Source: Eupeodes corollae
Lineage: Eukaryota; Arthropoda; Insecta; Diptera; Syrphidae
NCBI RefSeq assembly: GCF_945859685.1
Contig: NC_079148.1
Location: 37,273,946 to 37,337,945, forward strand
Reading direction: 5' to 3'
Length of the DNA stretch: 64,000 nt
Shown: positions 41,576 to 54,610 of the stretch, in pieces
Layout of the letters: every line of letters begins with the position of its first letter
How positions within the stretch are numbered: position 1 is the first letter of the stretch
Translations under genes and position numbers: made by a program
The notes under the pieces: generated by a model
The model's database searches: none
What the model saw: the letters and a program-made list of their open reading frames with translations, nothing else
What the model was told of the DNA's origin: nothing

Positions 41576-44500
41576 ATTATTTATAATATCATTTCAAATT
41601 TGAAAACTTATTCAAGTTTTTATAAAAATTGAGATGACAAGAACTAAATTCTAGAAACCTAATACCAAAACTATTTTATTTTCCTTATAAATTATAAAGA
41701 GGAAATATTATGCTAAAAGAGTTCATGGGAAGCAATAGGAAAGTTATAAGTGCGGCTCGTACCCTAACCTCTTTTTTTTTAAATTGTTAGTCTAACAGCA
41801 TTGTGGTAATAGAAAGTTCTTGCTTTAAGCTGATAGCTCATGACTTCTCCATTGTCTTTTATCTCTTAAGTTACAGTTTGGCACCGTTTGATAAACATGT
41901 GTATCAAAACTATAACTATAAACATTTCTGCACAGCCTCACAAATTTGCTTTTAACAAAATCCAATATCAAACATTTCTATAACTTTGTCACCTGAATTA
42001 CGTCCCAAAAGTGTTAACCCTTATTTGATTTAGTGTAATTGAATATTTCTTCTTTTTTGCTTCCCTTTTACCAACTCTTTAATTTAACCTTCAAAAATAA
42101 CTACCCTCATAAAGTAACAGCCAAAAATTACTCTGTATTTTTTTTTTGCAGCAGGTATAAATTAAATAGGTGTTGACGGATACACCTTTCATTATCCTTT
42201 TTTGTTTAAATAACTGTCTAAAAAGTTTCCCAAAATACCAACCTTTAAAAAAACATCCATTAATCTTTTTCAAAAATAAAAAAAAAATGGGATAAAAGAA
42301 AAATATTTCTTGTAAACAAAATAATAAAAATAAAACATAAACAACATTCTACAGTACATAAAAGCATCAAACAAATAGGATTGTTGTCAGAAAAAAGTTA
42401 TTATCATTTGAGCGCCATAAAAACCCTCACGCATCACTATAATCAATCATAAAATGAGAGCAACATTAATTTTTCATCGAAAAAAAATATATACGTTCAT
42501 AAATATTTTTTTTGCAGTAAGAATATATCTTTTTCCTTAACCCCTGCGCCCCGACTAACTAAAAAAAATAAATAAAACCAAACCAAGAATAACTTTTAAT
42601 CGAAACTATTGCTATCTATATCCAACGTTAACCCCCCCCCCCCTCATCTCTTTCGAAAATCCATCCTGTCGAAAAATAAACTCATGCATTTATGTATGTT
42701 TTTATCAAGAACTCTACTTGTATAATCTCAAGATCTCAAACAAATCGACTTCAGCACAAATTTCGTATCGTATCTATTCTGATGTTTACTGACAACTTCT
42801 TTGTGAGTTTAGTAACATCCAACTTCTTCCTTCTTTTCTCTTCCCCACCTCCTCAACGTCATGTGTGGTTAGGCTTAGATAAAGTGCCAAACAAGGCCGA
42901 TACACGTGGCATATGAGTAGAGTGAAGAACTTTTACCGCTGGTATTGTCGTTAGATGATTTATGAGCACGTGAGCTATCGCAATCGTTGCCAGCTCAACA
43001 CAAAAAAAAAACGGGGGAAAAGAAATCGAGAGAATACTTCAATCTTATTTGACAGACAGCTTAGTTTTACGTAACGGTATATGGGGCTGTCAAACTTGTC
43101 GAATACTAGGATTATCTTTAATTTGAAAAGGGTCCTTAATCTAGAAAAACAAAAACAGTACTATAATCTTGTAAGTTATTAGAAGTACGGAACTTCTCAA
43201 ACTTCAACCTGAGTAATTATGTTTATTCAACAAGTTGAACCGAAAAAGGGTTAAAAAAACAACAACTTTTTAAAATATTATAAGCTTCAAAAGTTTAGTT
43301 ATCACACAGCGTACAGGGACTGCTGTCAAATATTAATTCCTGTGTGTGCCAAGGGGTTAGAAAATGTACCAAAATGCCCTACCTTTAGGTTTTGTCAAAT
43401 GCGTTGCGGTTTTAAAGGGGGAAGAACATGACTTAGATATTATTTCACTCTCTCTTTCTATATTTAGCAAATTACCGCAACATAACACCATCCTTTTGCG
43501 TCATTTATGCATGCAACTTGTCACTTTTATTAAAATCTTACGCTACACAGCTACCATATGCTTTTGGTTTCATGTTGGGCGCCATTTTTTCATATATTTT
43601 TTATTTGTTTGATGTTGTTGTTTTTATTTTAATATTTATGTTCATACTAACCCACGGCAATCTGTTGTTGGTGTTGTTGTTCATTGTTTCGCTTGTCAAT
43701 GTGTTTTCTCGTAGGATGACATGTAGGCTTTATGGAAATTTTATGCAAATAATATGCCATTAAAACAGGCGCTGAATTAAGCTGTTATACGAGTTATAGA
43801 GCATCGGTTATGGCATGGCTTGGCTTGGCTTGACATGGTATGGGAAGCAATAAAAGAGCAAAAATGACTAAGAGGGATAAGCCGCTATATATGGAAAAAG
43901 GAGGCACATTAAAAATAAAAAAAAGAAAAAAATAGGGAAGACAAAAATTACTCGTACACCGCAAGCAACAGCCATCAACCAACATTGCGTCAACACTATG
44001 GTTACGGTCGATAATGGCGTTGGCGTTGGAGTTCTCGGCGTTGATTTTTGTTTTTGTTTTACTGTACAACGTCGTCGTCTCTTGCCGTCCTTCTCTTGTG
44101 TCTGGTTGGGGCTGTTGTTGGATGTTTTCGTTTTGCATGATGGTGTCTCCATGCATATTGACATATCCTGTGGCATTGAATTAATTGTTGCTCCATGATT
44201 TTTCATGTAGCGTAATTTTTCAAGGGAAATAACTTTGTTCATAATTTATTTCGGTCGGTGATGTACTCTCGTAGCTTGTGTACCTATAAACCTACCACCC
44301 CTCAACCCGCCCGACCTGTGTCGGTCTTGATTATAGGTATGTATGATGAGATGTGATGTGTGGGTTCGTTGTATCAATTAAGGATGTTTAAATTAAAATG
44401 TTATTGAAAGGTTGTCTTTTTTAATGATGGACTTTAATATGGAAATTGTTAATGTTTCCATCATGCGTGTATTTGTATATAGGGGTACGTGTATATATTG

Positions 44501-45335
44501 TGACCCTTTTAGACTTGCCATCCACATCAGTTTTGATCATAAAAAAGGGTATACGCAATTATTTTCTTTATCTTTTAAAAATTTATTCAGCATTGAATAA
44601 TAATGATCAGAGAGAGATTTCTTTTTTAAAGCCTTTTCAATTTTATATAACCCTTTGTATCTTATCGTATCTGAAGTCTGGGATACAAAATCTTCTTCAG
44701 TCCTTTTTTTTTGGGCACGTGTCACTGCTCCATTACACTTCTTTAAAGCATCTCCATTCCATCAAAAGTTATTTCAGATAGGACCAGAAGCTTTTCGAAC
44801 TATTCTTCTGGGCAAACATGACTTAAATATTTTGATATTAAAGGGTTTTTTCTTAATGTTTTGAATGGATTCAAAAAACGGATTTCATTTCATCTTTATG
44901 TGTCAATTCATCCGTCTATCCATGTGGTAGGAAGTGCGAAGCAATAAATATTTCAATTCCCTTAATGGCTTTAAATCGATGGGTTAAATTATTATAAATT
45001 TTTAACATTTTTAAAGTAAAGAAGTAGAAAATATTTTGAAATGTCAGAAGATTCTACGGTATTAAAGTTGAGATGTTTAGAAAGGCTTGAATTGTTCCAA
45101 TCACAACTTCATAAATAAGCAAACTTCCAGTCAGCCAAGGGCTCCATTCAATTTTAAAGCTAAGATTAAATACGTCGTGTTAGAGATTCGTGTTTTTGTA
45201 TATCGTCTTTTGAATAACGTTTACAAAAGTAATAAGTTGCTAAATTAAAATGCATCAGTAGCAAAAAAAGGATCACAAATAGTCAAAAACCAGTCTAAAG
45301 ATTTTCAAAACAAATCTCGGAAAAAAAATTGTTTC
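41576..45335. other. Non-coding DNA with microsatellites, no gene recognised
   Basis: About 3.8 kb. A C12 homopolymer lies at 42632-42643, and TGGCTTGGCTTGGCTTG at 43811-43830. GTTGTTGTTTTTA-type runs occur near 43610-43690 and GTTGGCGTTGGAGTT runs near 44020-44045. ORFs (42692, 43364, 43794-44242, 44412-44864) overlap in several frames and lack domains. Confidence 0.45.
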
Positions 45336-46159
45336 ACTTCCCATAGGAAGTTATTGTAATGGGTCCGATTTGTCAAATTGAAAATTTTTACATTTCTCGA
45401 CGTTTCAAGGTCCCTAGAGTCGAAATAAAAGATTTTTAGAAAGATGTCTGTGCGTGCGTGTGTACGTTCGTTCGTACGTCCGTACGTCCGTAAGTTCGCG
45501 ACGTTTTTTTCGTCGTCCATAGCTCAAGAACCAGAAGAGATATCGACTTGAAATTAATTTTGTTATACAGATAATAAGGCAGAAAGATGCAGAAAGGGCT
45601 CTCAAGAAAATTGCGGTTGTGTTTTTTTACCATAGCAGTTTGAAAAAAGGTGAACATTTTAGATATCTTACGAACCAAAACCGCTAGAGACTTGAATTAA
45701 ATTTTATATAATATATTGTAACGTGAAAAAACTGAAAACAAAAATTTGTCAACTCCAAAATTTAACGACTTAAATATGACTTCATCCCTGAAATAATTTT
45801 GTGCAACGAAGAATAATGTTTTTGACATCTGATAAAATTTAAAGAAAAATCGAATTGACAGTTTTTTTTTTTATAAAAAAAATCTAAAAAAAACATTACT
45901 CAAAGTTGGTAAAAGTTGAATATCGATTCAAATATCTCTTCAAAAATTTGAAATTTGGGCTTCAAACTTATTTTATTTTACAGCAAATATTGTTTTCGAT
46001 ATTCAATAATTTTTATATAAAAATCCAACAGTTCGTTTTTTCATAAAAAAATTAAATCTACAACAAATATTACGCAAATTTGGTAAAAATTGAACTTTTA
46101 AGCAAGACAAATCGACAAACGGGATGGAAAGTTATCAGTTTGGTTCGCATCCCAGCCCC
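45336..46159 (-). repeat. Family A arm, copy 3 (left arm of inverted pair)
   Basis: Reverse-complement arm: its outer end ACTTCCCATAGGAAGT is at 45336 and its inner end, complement of GGGCTGGGATGCG, at 46159. It retains all outer landmarks (CTCGACGTTTCAAGG, ACGTCCGTACGTCC tract, GGTTCTTGAGCTATGG complement) but only about two of the internal ~170-bp units, so it is about 0.4 kb shorter than the right arm. Confidence 0.85.
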
Positions 46160-46632
46160 TTTTTTTTAAAGACCATTTGGTGGTGCAGATGAAAATAGTT
46201 TTCCCAAACGCACAGAAATATGGAAGTATTTATGTACTGCCCAATAAAATAACGCCAAAATATTAAAAAATGTCACATCACTCAAAAATTACTCTATAGC
46301 CCAAAAACTTTTTCAAAAGAAAATGCCACAAGGCCCAAAATGAATGTCATATTGTCCAAATAATATTTGAGGTATCATAACGCACAAATTACCAATTGAC
46401 ATGTGGCCCAAAATAAGTTATGTCTTTCAACATTTGGGCATTCTGACTGACAATATTTTTGTTTATTTTGGGCACTACGACATTTTAAGCTTAAAATTTT
46501 ACCGGCCAAACATTCAAGGAACAAAATGTCAGATCGCCAAAAAACTCGGAAAGACAAGAAAGCTTAACAAATATGTTCAAGTTCGTTTCACTTTCGGAAA
46601 GCCAAATATGGCCAATTTTAAAAATGAAAAAT
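46160..46632 (+). repeat. Family C repeat, copy 2, forming the loop between the arms
   Basis: From about 46236 (CTGCCCAATAAAATAACGCC) the loop carries family C, with repeated GCCC, CCCAAAA and GGGC motifs as at 31226-31562. The short 46160-46235 stretch is not recognised. The loop has no coding frame of interest. Confidence 0.7.
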
Positions 46633-47844
46633 GAGGCTGGGATGCGACCTACACTGATAACTTCCCATCCCGTTTGTCGATTTGTCTTGCTTAAAAGTTC
46701 AATTTTTATCACATTTGCGTAATATTTCTTGTAGATTTTATTTTTTTATGAAAAAACGAACTGTCGGATTTTTATAAAAAAATTACTAAATTTCAAAAGC
46801 AATATTTTCTGTGAATAAGTTTGAATTTTTACCAAGTTTTAGTACTGTTTTTTAAGGTTTTTATATTTTATTAAAAAAAACTCTCTAGAAGCTATTATCT
46901 CAAATTTTTGAAAGGATATTTGAGTCGAAAATAAGTTTTTAACAACTTTTGGTAATTTTTTTTAAGTTTTTAATTTTTCTTAAAAAAAACTGTGATTGGT
47001 TTTTTTTTTCAAAATTTTAATGAATGTTGACAACAATGTTTTTTGGAAGATAAAAGTAGTTTAAAGCCAATATCTCAATGATTTGAAAAGATTTTAAATT
47101 TTTTTTTTATACATTGTATATTTGTTTTGGTTTTTTTATTTTTTGTAAAAAAAACTGTCAATTCGATTTTTCTCAACATTTTTTCGAATGTTGAAAACAA
47201 TATTTCTTATAAGATAAAATAAGTTCGAATCGTAATATCAAGTTTTTAAAAAGATATTTGAGTCGAAATTCAATTTTTAAAAACTTGGAGTCACGTTTTT
47301 TTTAGGTTTTTATTTTTTATAAAAAAAAACTGTTAATTAGATTTTTCTCAAAATTTAATCAGATGTCAAAAACATTATTCTTCCTTGAACAAAATTGTTT
47401 TGGAGATGAAATTATATTTTAGTTTTAAAATTTTGGAGGTGATTTATAAAAAAAAGTTAAATGGATTTTTTTTTCCTAAAAATTTACTTGTTTTGTAAAA
47501 TTTAATTTAAGTCTCTAGCGTCATTGGTTCATGAGATATTTAGGGTTAACCAAAATTTGCACCTTTTTTTCAAACTTCTATGGTAAAAAAAAAACAACCG
47601 CAATTTTCTTGAGAGCCCTTTCTGCATCTTTCTGCCTTATTATCTGTATAACAAAATTAATTTCAAGTCGATATCTTTTCTGGTTCTTGAGCTATGGAAG
47701 ACGAAAAAAACGTCGCGAACGTACAGACGTACAAACGTGCCAACGTACGTACACACGGACTCACATACATCTTTCTAAAAATATTTTATTTCGACTCTAG
47801 GGACCTTGAAACGTCGAGAAATGTTAAAATTTTCTATGGGAAGT
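46633..47844 (+). repeat. Family A arm, copy 4 (right arm of inverted pair)
   Basis: Plus-oriented arm from GAGGCTGGGATGCG to CTATGGGAAGT. It has more internal ~170-bp units than its partner, the TTGAGAGCCCTTTCTGC block, the ACGTACGTACACACGG tract and the GGGACCTTGAAACGTCGAG block. A small deletion near 47830 removes about 35 bases before the terminal quasi-palindrome. Confidence 0.85.
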
Positions 47845-48149
47845 TAATAAAACGCAACGGTTTGCGCGTTCACAGTGTGAACAACCCGCATTATGGCGTA
47901 TAAACATTAAAATATATATTTGGGGCAAGATGAATTCCCTTGCTTGGTGCTCACTATACGAGTCTCTTTAAATGCAAATAAAAAATGCTTGGAAGGGGGT
48001 TGAGGGAAGCAGCAAATGACCCTCAAAACATACCATATTGCTTATATGACTCTCAGAGCCTGCATGTATTTAAGATAACTGGAAGATCTGCTCTGTGAGG
48101 TATATAGTTCAGGTTTAGAATTTCAGCTCGTAGATATTTCCCTCACACT
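47845..48149. other. Short spacer
   Basis: No gene or repeat recognised. Confidence 0.4.
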
Positions 48150-50395
48150 AAGCTCATCACGGAAGTAGTTTAACTGCTGCAAATTGTGGTTAAGACCGTA
48201 CGATGTAAGGAGTTTGCAGCTTCATCCATGTACTTGGTTTTAGCTGCTTCATCTACCCTGGAAATAATTTGGTATATGTCCTTTTTTAATTTGGAAAGGT
48301 CCTCGACATTACAAACAAAATTAATTAAACAATTTTCTGCCCATTCAAGCCATTCGCGATACCATCCACTCCTTGAATTGAAAGCCTTTAGAGCTGATAT
48401 TTTGGGTAAACGATAGTCTGCCAAATTTAAGCTTCTAATTATGTAATCCACTTGCAGTTTTAATGTTTTCGCAAAAAGTGGAGAAATTCCCCTTTCTAGC
48501 ATTATGACATAGAGCTCGTTTAATGTAGAAGCACAATAGCTTATTAACCATCTCAAAATATTACTTCCCCAAGTTTGTGCAGCGTAAAGCCTAATAGATT
48601 CTGCTACCGTTTCAAAAATTTTATATTTGCTACAATGAGCCACACAATAGTTCGTGAAACATGTTTTCCATGTGAGGTTTATCGCCATTTTCCCTTTATT
48701 AAGCTTTTCACTAAAGTGTTTCTCCATACTTAAGTTCTTCGTGATTGTAACTCCTAGGTACTTAATTTCTTTAACCACTTCAATCAATTCTCCATTGAAT
48801 TTCCACTTTTCGTTTGCGCAATTTCTCCCTCCATGTTTTTTGAAAATCATCACTTTCGACTTCTCTAAATTGACAATTAATCCCCAACGTTTGGAATATT
48901 TGTGTATCCGATGAATCATTAGTGTAAGTGATTCTGGGGTACATGCGAGCAGTGCAATGTCGTCTGCAAATAGCAGAGCTTAAATCAGCGTCCCCGCATA
49001 AGCAATACCTCCGGGCAACTAGTCGATTAGATCCTCTATGAATATTGCAAATAAAAGCGGGCTTAGTGTGCAACCTTGCCTAACCCCTGATGCAAATTGG
49101 AACCAATCAGACTTTTTTTACATTCCACACAGCAGCTCGAGTGTCGAGAGTCTGCCAAACTTCAGAGACATTCCTATTTCGAACAGCTTATAGATTAGCG
49201 ATTTACGATCCACAGTATCGAACGCAGCTTTGAAGTCAATGAAGAACACGTAGAGTTTTTTGTCTTGGTCTAAAAATGAATCTGCAATACTCCTCGGCAC
49301 AAATATATGATCAACAGTTGAATACCTTTGTCTAAAGCCGGCTTGAAATTCTTTTAATTGTTTATTTTCTTTTATCCATGTTGACAGTCTTCGTTGCATT
49401 ATTGCGGTACATTTTTTATAGGATGCATTAAGAAACGAAATTCCCCGATAGTTTGCTGGATCCGATGCACATCCTTTCTTGTATATAGGAAAGATCAGTA
49501 CTTCCTTAAACTGAAGAGGTATCACGCTTGTTTCAAAAACATTATTGAAAAAGAGAGCAGCTAAACTTCCAAAAAAACAGCTATTCGCATATTTATAGAA
49601 TTCAGCTAATATTCTATCAGACTCTGCTGCTTTTCTATCTTTAAGGCCCTGAGCTGCCAGTTTCACCTCATCCGGAGTTATTCGTTGATCAAGGATTTGA
49701 TTCTTGACTCCTGGATTTGATTCTTGACTCCTGGAGTAGCATAATGAATGACAACCCGGTTCATAACTGGATTAAGAAGCATATTGAAGTGCCGCGATAA
49801 AACATCAGAATTAAAGTGTCGACCAATTGTGTATTGTGCACCGTTAAGTTTCCATGCCAATTGCCAATATTCAGCCGAATTTCTGCAGCTCGCCAGTTTT
49901 TGGGCTTAAATTTCAAAATATTTTTTCTTTTTGTGTTTGTATAGCTCTTTAAACAAGTTGTTTGCTTCCATGTATTGTTTTTTGTTGAAATTACTGCTGT
50001 TGCGCTGGAAAATTCGCAACTACGAAAATGATTTCTGCCTTGTATTTTAGGCACTCACTATCAAACTATGGTTCGACAAATTAGTACATTTTCTCTGCTG
50101 GTTCGAAATAGGATATGCTGTTTTAATCACATTTTCTAGTTGATCAAAGTTGGCTATTTCTTAGCAAGTTTTCTAAGTTCTCTCGATAATTGTTTCCTTT
50201 TGCCTCTGACCACTCTAGTTTAGGAAGTAACGTCATGTTCCGTTCATCCTCGCTCATAAAACTATCAAGTTGAAAGAAAACAATTATTGTTGGAAGGTGA
50301 TCTGAATAAGGTAACTGTCCAATTTCAAAGTCTGTGATGTAAAACTTCCAATCTCCACCAATTAGACATATTACTACTTCCATTTTGAATTCTCA
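48150..50395 (-). pseudogene. LINE of unassigned clade, endonuclease end and reverse transcriptase
   Basis: Minus-strand LINE distinct from F, CR1-like and RTE copies. From right to left: endonuclease end with DFEIGQLPYSDHLPTIIVF (50144-50383); a linker with KPKNWRAAEIRLNIGNWHGN (49761-50054); RT with IFPIYKKG, PANYRGISFLNASYK, FQAGFRQRYSTVDHIF and FFIDFKAAFDTVDRKSLIYK (49118-49666); a catalytic FADDIALLA box at about 48948-48975 in another frame; and a long thumb/C-terminal frame (48170-48919) with NLEKSKVMIF and KYLGVTITKNLSMEKHF. Stops at 49670-49690 and shifts near 48920-49110 make it non-functional. The 48170-48919 frame is 249 codons and clean. Confidence 0.8.
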
Positions 50396-50429
50396 AGCCG
50401 AAAGAGTTGCATAGTTCGAGTAATTTTTT

Positions 50430-50735
50430 CCCCTTTTATGTCCTTTTATGATTTGGGTTTTATGTCGTTGGGTGATAGTGAAAGGATATAAGAAACGATA
50501 AAAATCGCCGCCATGCCCAAAATAAATGTTACAAGGCCCAACCCCTGTGTTATAAAACCCAAACTCAAAATTACAAATTTTGTTTGAACAACCAACAGTT
50601 TGTGCGTTACGAAGTTCACTTTGGGGCTTATGCGATTTTTTTTTGGGGGCATTCTGACCAATTTGGGACCTTGTCAAATTTAAGGATCGTTATGATTTTG
50701 GGCGAAAAGTCCTAAGCCTAGACCTATTATAATGA
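50430..50735 (+). repeat. Family C repeat, copy 3
   Basis: Same motif style and order as copies 1 and 2: ATGCCCAAAATAAATG, GGCCCAACCCC, GTGCGTTACGAAG, GGGGGCATTCTGACCAATTT, GGGCGAAAAGTCCTAAGCC. It abuts the truncated 5' end of the LINE at 48150-50395. Just beyond it, CTATAGGAAGTTAATAAC (50729-50747) resembles the outer end of family A. Confidence 0.65.
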
Positions 50736-51999
50736 AATCTATAGGAAGTTAATAACAAAATGTTACAACCAAGCTGACTTTTTCACTAGTATTTACTGCT
50801 TCACTAACTTGATACATATCAAATAACGATTATAGTTCGGAGTCCAAAGGTCGGCGTAAAGAGGTTTCGATGTTAAGTGTATTAATAAAATAGTTAGGTG
50901 CAAATTTCAACTGAACAAAATATTAATGTGAAAGTTAAAAAATCAAGTTAACAATATAGCAAGAATATGAGAATACGAATGTGAACCTAATGCCCAACTA
51001 TCTCCATTAAACGCACCATATACATATCTATGAATCCCCTTCTAGCAATTTATAAATTGAAATCAAAAGTAATAATCAACTATATACACATAAAACACCG
51101 TCGGTAATAATTTATGAAATAAACTGACTGTTTCAGCTTCCGTACGTACAGAAAATTTACGTTATACAGTACTTTATAGTATCAAATTTGATTTGAACCA
51201 AATCCTTAATATAATTTTCGATTAGATTATATCTCGTGTATTCAATTGCATCCGCCATCCGGTCCATCAATGGATACGTCCTTTCAAATTGAAAAGTCAC
51301 ATACGGATACCTTAACAAACTACGAGTATGTGGGAATTGGAATCTACATATGTAGGTCTAGGTACAGGTACCTTCTGGTCGCATTTCCATTTACCATCAA
51401 ATTTATCCATATAGATTTCTATAAACTAAGGATTCTGTAAATTCTACCACAGAGCTATATAATTTTTATCTCCTTCTTCTCTCGTTTTTTGTGTTTGTTC
51501 CGTCCGTCGTCGTCGTGCCTGCTTGCCTGCCTTCCTACAAATCGTAATCAATTTCCATGGAGCTATACCCGTATACTGGATTCTATGGTCCCTGTTGTAT
51601 TTGCATCATAACGTAGACGGATTATGCCATAGCAATCACTGTGCTCCTCTACGAATTCAATTTACTCTGACGAGATTTAACATCCTAGTCGTTGTCGTTG
51701 TCATCGTCCTCGTCAGCAGCGGCGTCAGCGTCAGAGTCGTTCGTAGCTATATTGCGAAAGAATCCTCTTCCCTACAGTACGTGTATCTGTATGCGCGTCT
51801 GCTTCTGAATTTGCATCACAACCACACTCACTTTTACATCATCATCGTAGTCGTTCTCGTCGTCGTCTTCGTCATCATCGTCACTCGTTGACATTCTAAG
51901 CCTGTTGACGACCGCACACTGAAATACTTTAGAAAAATTGATATACAGGGTGTTTTTTTTTTCTTTAAAAGATCAAAAACAATCACTTACTTTAAGGAA
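50736..51999. other. Non-coding DNA with trinucleotide repeats
   Basis: No gene recognised. GTC/CGT-type microsatellites occur at 51505-51520, 51690-51735 and 51838-51890. Read on the minus strand they give acidic runs (Asp/Glu/Asn), and on the plus strand a 122-codon hydrophobic frame (51523-51891); neither has a domain. Confidence 0.45.
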
Positions 52000-54610
52000 T
52001 TTATTTATTTATTTAATCCGTAAATTATCTAACGTTAATATAAACTTATAGCTATTTACATAATTTTTAATTTAAAATTTTAATTAAAGCTTTCTTTAAA
52101 TTGTTTACTTTTAACATTGTCATTAACAGATCAATTGATTTAAAGAGCTATTCATACCATAGTTAGTTCTGCTAAAGATCGGACATAAAGGTATCTGTCT
52201 TCTTATGCTAGTTTGACTATAGCTAAAATTTAGACGATTCAGAGCTGTTGCGGATATAATAGAATCATTAATTAATTTTAAAATAAAACAAAATTGGAGA
52301 TATTGTCTATGTTGTGAAAGTGTAGGGAGGTTTATTAGCAAAAGTCTCTGAGAATAAGGAGGTAATGTGAATAATTGGGAAACCGGAAGAAAACGAAGAC
52401 AAAAACGTATAAATCTTTTTTGGATACTTTCAACTCTGTCAATATGGACTGAATAGTATGGTGCCCATATAGCACAGCCGTATTCAAGTATTGGCCTGAC
52501 AAATGATACATAATGAAGTGTTAAGACGTAAAACCTATAATCTTGTTAGCTTTTTTAACTATAAAGTTATAATGGTCACAGAACGTTAATTTACTGTCAA
52601 GAATAACATCTTAATCAGAGAAAACGGAAAGCTTACAAAGGGAGGAAGAATCTAATAAATAGTTATAATCTATAATTGTTTTTTTTTTTCGTGTAAAACA
52701 CATAGTTTTACATTTGTCAATATTCAATAAAAGTCGGTTTCTATTGCACTATTCCCTTAAACTATGAAGATCTTCTTGAAGCTGTGAGCAGTCATTAATT
52801 GAACTAATAGATTTGAAAATTTTAATGTCATCAGCGTATATTAAAACGGAGGAGTTTTTTTTTAACGGATTTTATGTCATTTATATATAAGATAAATAAT
52901 AAAGGACCTAAATGGCTACCTTGTGGAACACCAGAGTTTACGTAAAATTGGCCGGAGAGTTCATTTCTGAATATAACGCTATAACTTCTGTTCTTAAGAT
53001 AAGACGAGATCCACGTCAAGAATTTGTCGTTAAACCCTAAGGCCTTAAGTTTATGGACTAAAGTCTTGTGACGCAATTTGTCAAAGGCTTTACTGAAATC
53101 TGTGAATACGCAATCTACTTGCTTACGATCTTCGAAGGTGTCAAGGCAGAAAGAAGTGAAATTAAGTAGGTTTGTAACTGTTGATTTATTCTGGACGAAA
53201 CCATGTTGATTTTCACATACAATTGAATTACAATTAAAGGATAACATCTTACAGATAATGAATTCAAATAGTTTGGGAAAAACGGAAAGTTTGGAAAACC
53301 CTTTTTTATGAATCGGAGTTATAAATGCACTTTTCCATAATAGTGGGGAAATTGAGGTTCTAAGAGATTAATTGAACAAAACAAACATAGGGTACGATAA
53401 ATGAACCACACATTTTTTTAAAACACATGATGGTAGTCCATCAGGGCCAGGGTGAAAACAGCCATCAAGTTCTGAGACACAACGAACAATTGAATCCTCA
53501 CATATTGTCAAGTCAAGTGAGTTAAGGTGAGGATAATTTTGGGCTGGAAAGAACGAATCGGGAATTTGAAAAGAAGGAGGAACGTCGAAAGCATCTTTGA
53601 AATTATTTGGGACTCATGACTTGTTGTGTTATTAAAAGACATATAGTTTGGGTAACCGTCAGTTTTTCTTTTACTTTTCACGAAATCCCAGAAGTTGTTT
53701 GGGGTCTGTTTCAATTCATTTTCAGTTTTTATAATATAGTCAGAGTATAGAATATTGGAGTAGTCAATGAAAATCTGAAGTCTTCTTCTGCTCTAGTTTT
53801 AGTAAATTTTAGCCATGCCTTATTTCTTTTATTTTTTAAGTTTCTTAATTGAGTGTCAAACCATGCTGGAGTTTTAGATTTATAGTGTGATTTCCGTAAT
53901 GGCGTAGTTTCATAAAAACAGTCATCAATATTACGATTTGGGAGCAGTTGCTTCCAGTCAACATTACACAATGAGTTAGTTAGTTCATTAAAGTTACGTT
54001 TTTTTAAAATTGTAATGTTAAAATTCAAGTTTTTCATTTGATGTATTAGGGATATTGCACACATTTATAATCAGTGATACATTTAAAGCTCGATGGTGAC
54101 GGTCTTCTTCTACTAGTTCAACATCGGCTGGAGACACAGCTACGTCAGTATTTATCGTGTCGGAGGAAAATATTACGTCCAAATATTTGTTGTATTGATT
54201 TCAACCCCATTAAATTGAACAAGTCCACATGAAGCTAAACCATCAATAATTGTGAATGCATTAGTGCTCGTTGGACTGATAGGTGTAAAATAGTTGAAAT
54301 CTGATGATTTTGTCCAGTTGAGGTTCGGAAGATTAAAATCACCTACGATCAGCAGTTCATCATTAGGTTCCATTTGGTCGTGGATCTTCTTAGTTAAATG
54401 TATGCAATTTTCATAGACAAAACTGGTAGATCTTGGAGGTATGTATACTGAAATGAAAAAGAGATTGATTTCAATACATAGCATTTCGACGTCAGAAAGA
54501 TCAAAAGTATCAACCAAAGTGAATATAACGTAGTTTTTTTTACCGCGAATAGTATTCCACCACCAACTGTCTCTGAGTCGCTCGATTGGTGCCGCAAACA
54601 CTTTCAAGGT
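52000..54610 (-). pseudogene. CR1-like LINE, 5'-truncated
   Basis: Minus-strand relative of the element at 18626-23501. Its (TTTA)n tail is at 52000-52015. From right to left: endonuclease with FFISVYIPPRSTSFVYENC and LLIVGDFNLPNLNW (54173-54607); linker with KTPAWFDTQLRNLKNKRNKA (53729-54064); NFWDFVKSKRK (53508-53714); RT with ENQHGFVQNKSTVTNLL, CVFTDFSKAFDKLRHKTL, NSGVPQGSHLGPLLFILYIND (52831-53247). The YADD box (YADDIKIF, near 52830) is in another frame because of an indel in an A-run next to 52856. The C-terminal part is in pieces (52123-52341). No ORF1 remains. Confidence 0.85.

Larger units (their letters stand above)
45336..47844. mobile_element. Foldback-like element: two long inverted arms around a loop
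   Basis: The two arms above are inverted relative to each other, share both ends, and enclose about 0.47 kb. Long inverted repeats made of short direct subrepeats, with arms of unequal length, define Foldback (FB) elements of Drosophila. No target duplication was found at the outer ends. Known FB elements have different sequences as far as I recall, so the assignment is by architecture only. An alternative is two independent A insertions in opposite orientation. Confidence 0.55.

Noticed and set aside
43794..44242. Overlapping minus-strand frames of ~120 codons
   Set aside because: Two frames overlap each other and a plus-strand frame, over GTT-rich simple sequence; no domain.
51523..51891. 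122-codon hydrophobic plus-strand frame resembling a membrane protein
   Set aside because: The Val/Ile runs come from GTC/ATC microsatellites, not from a conserved membrane protein.
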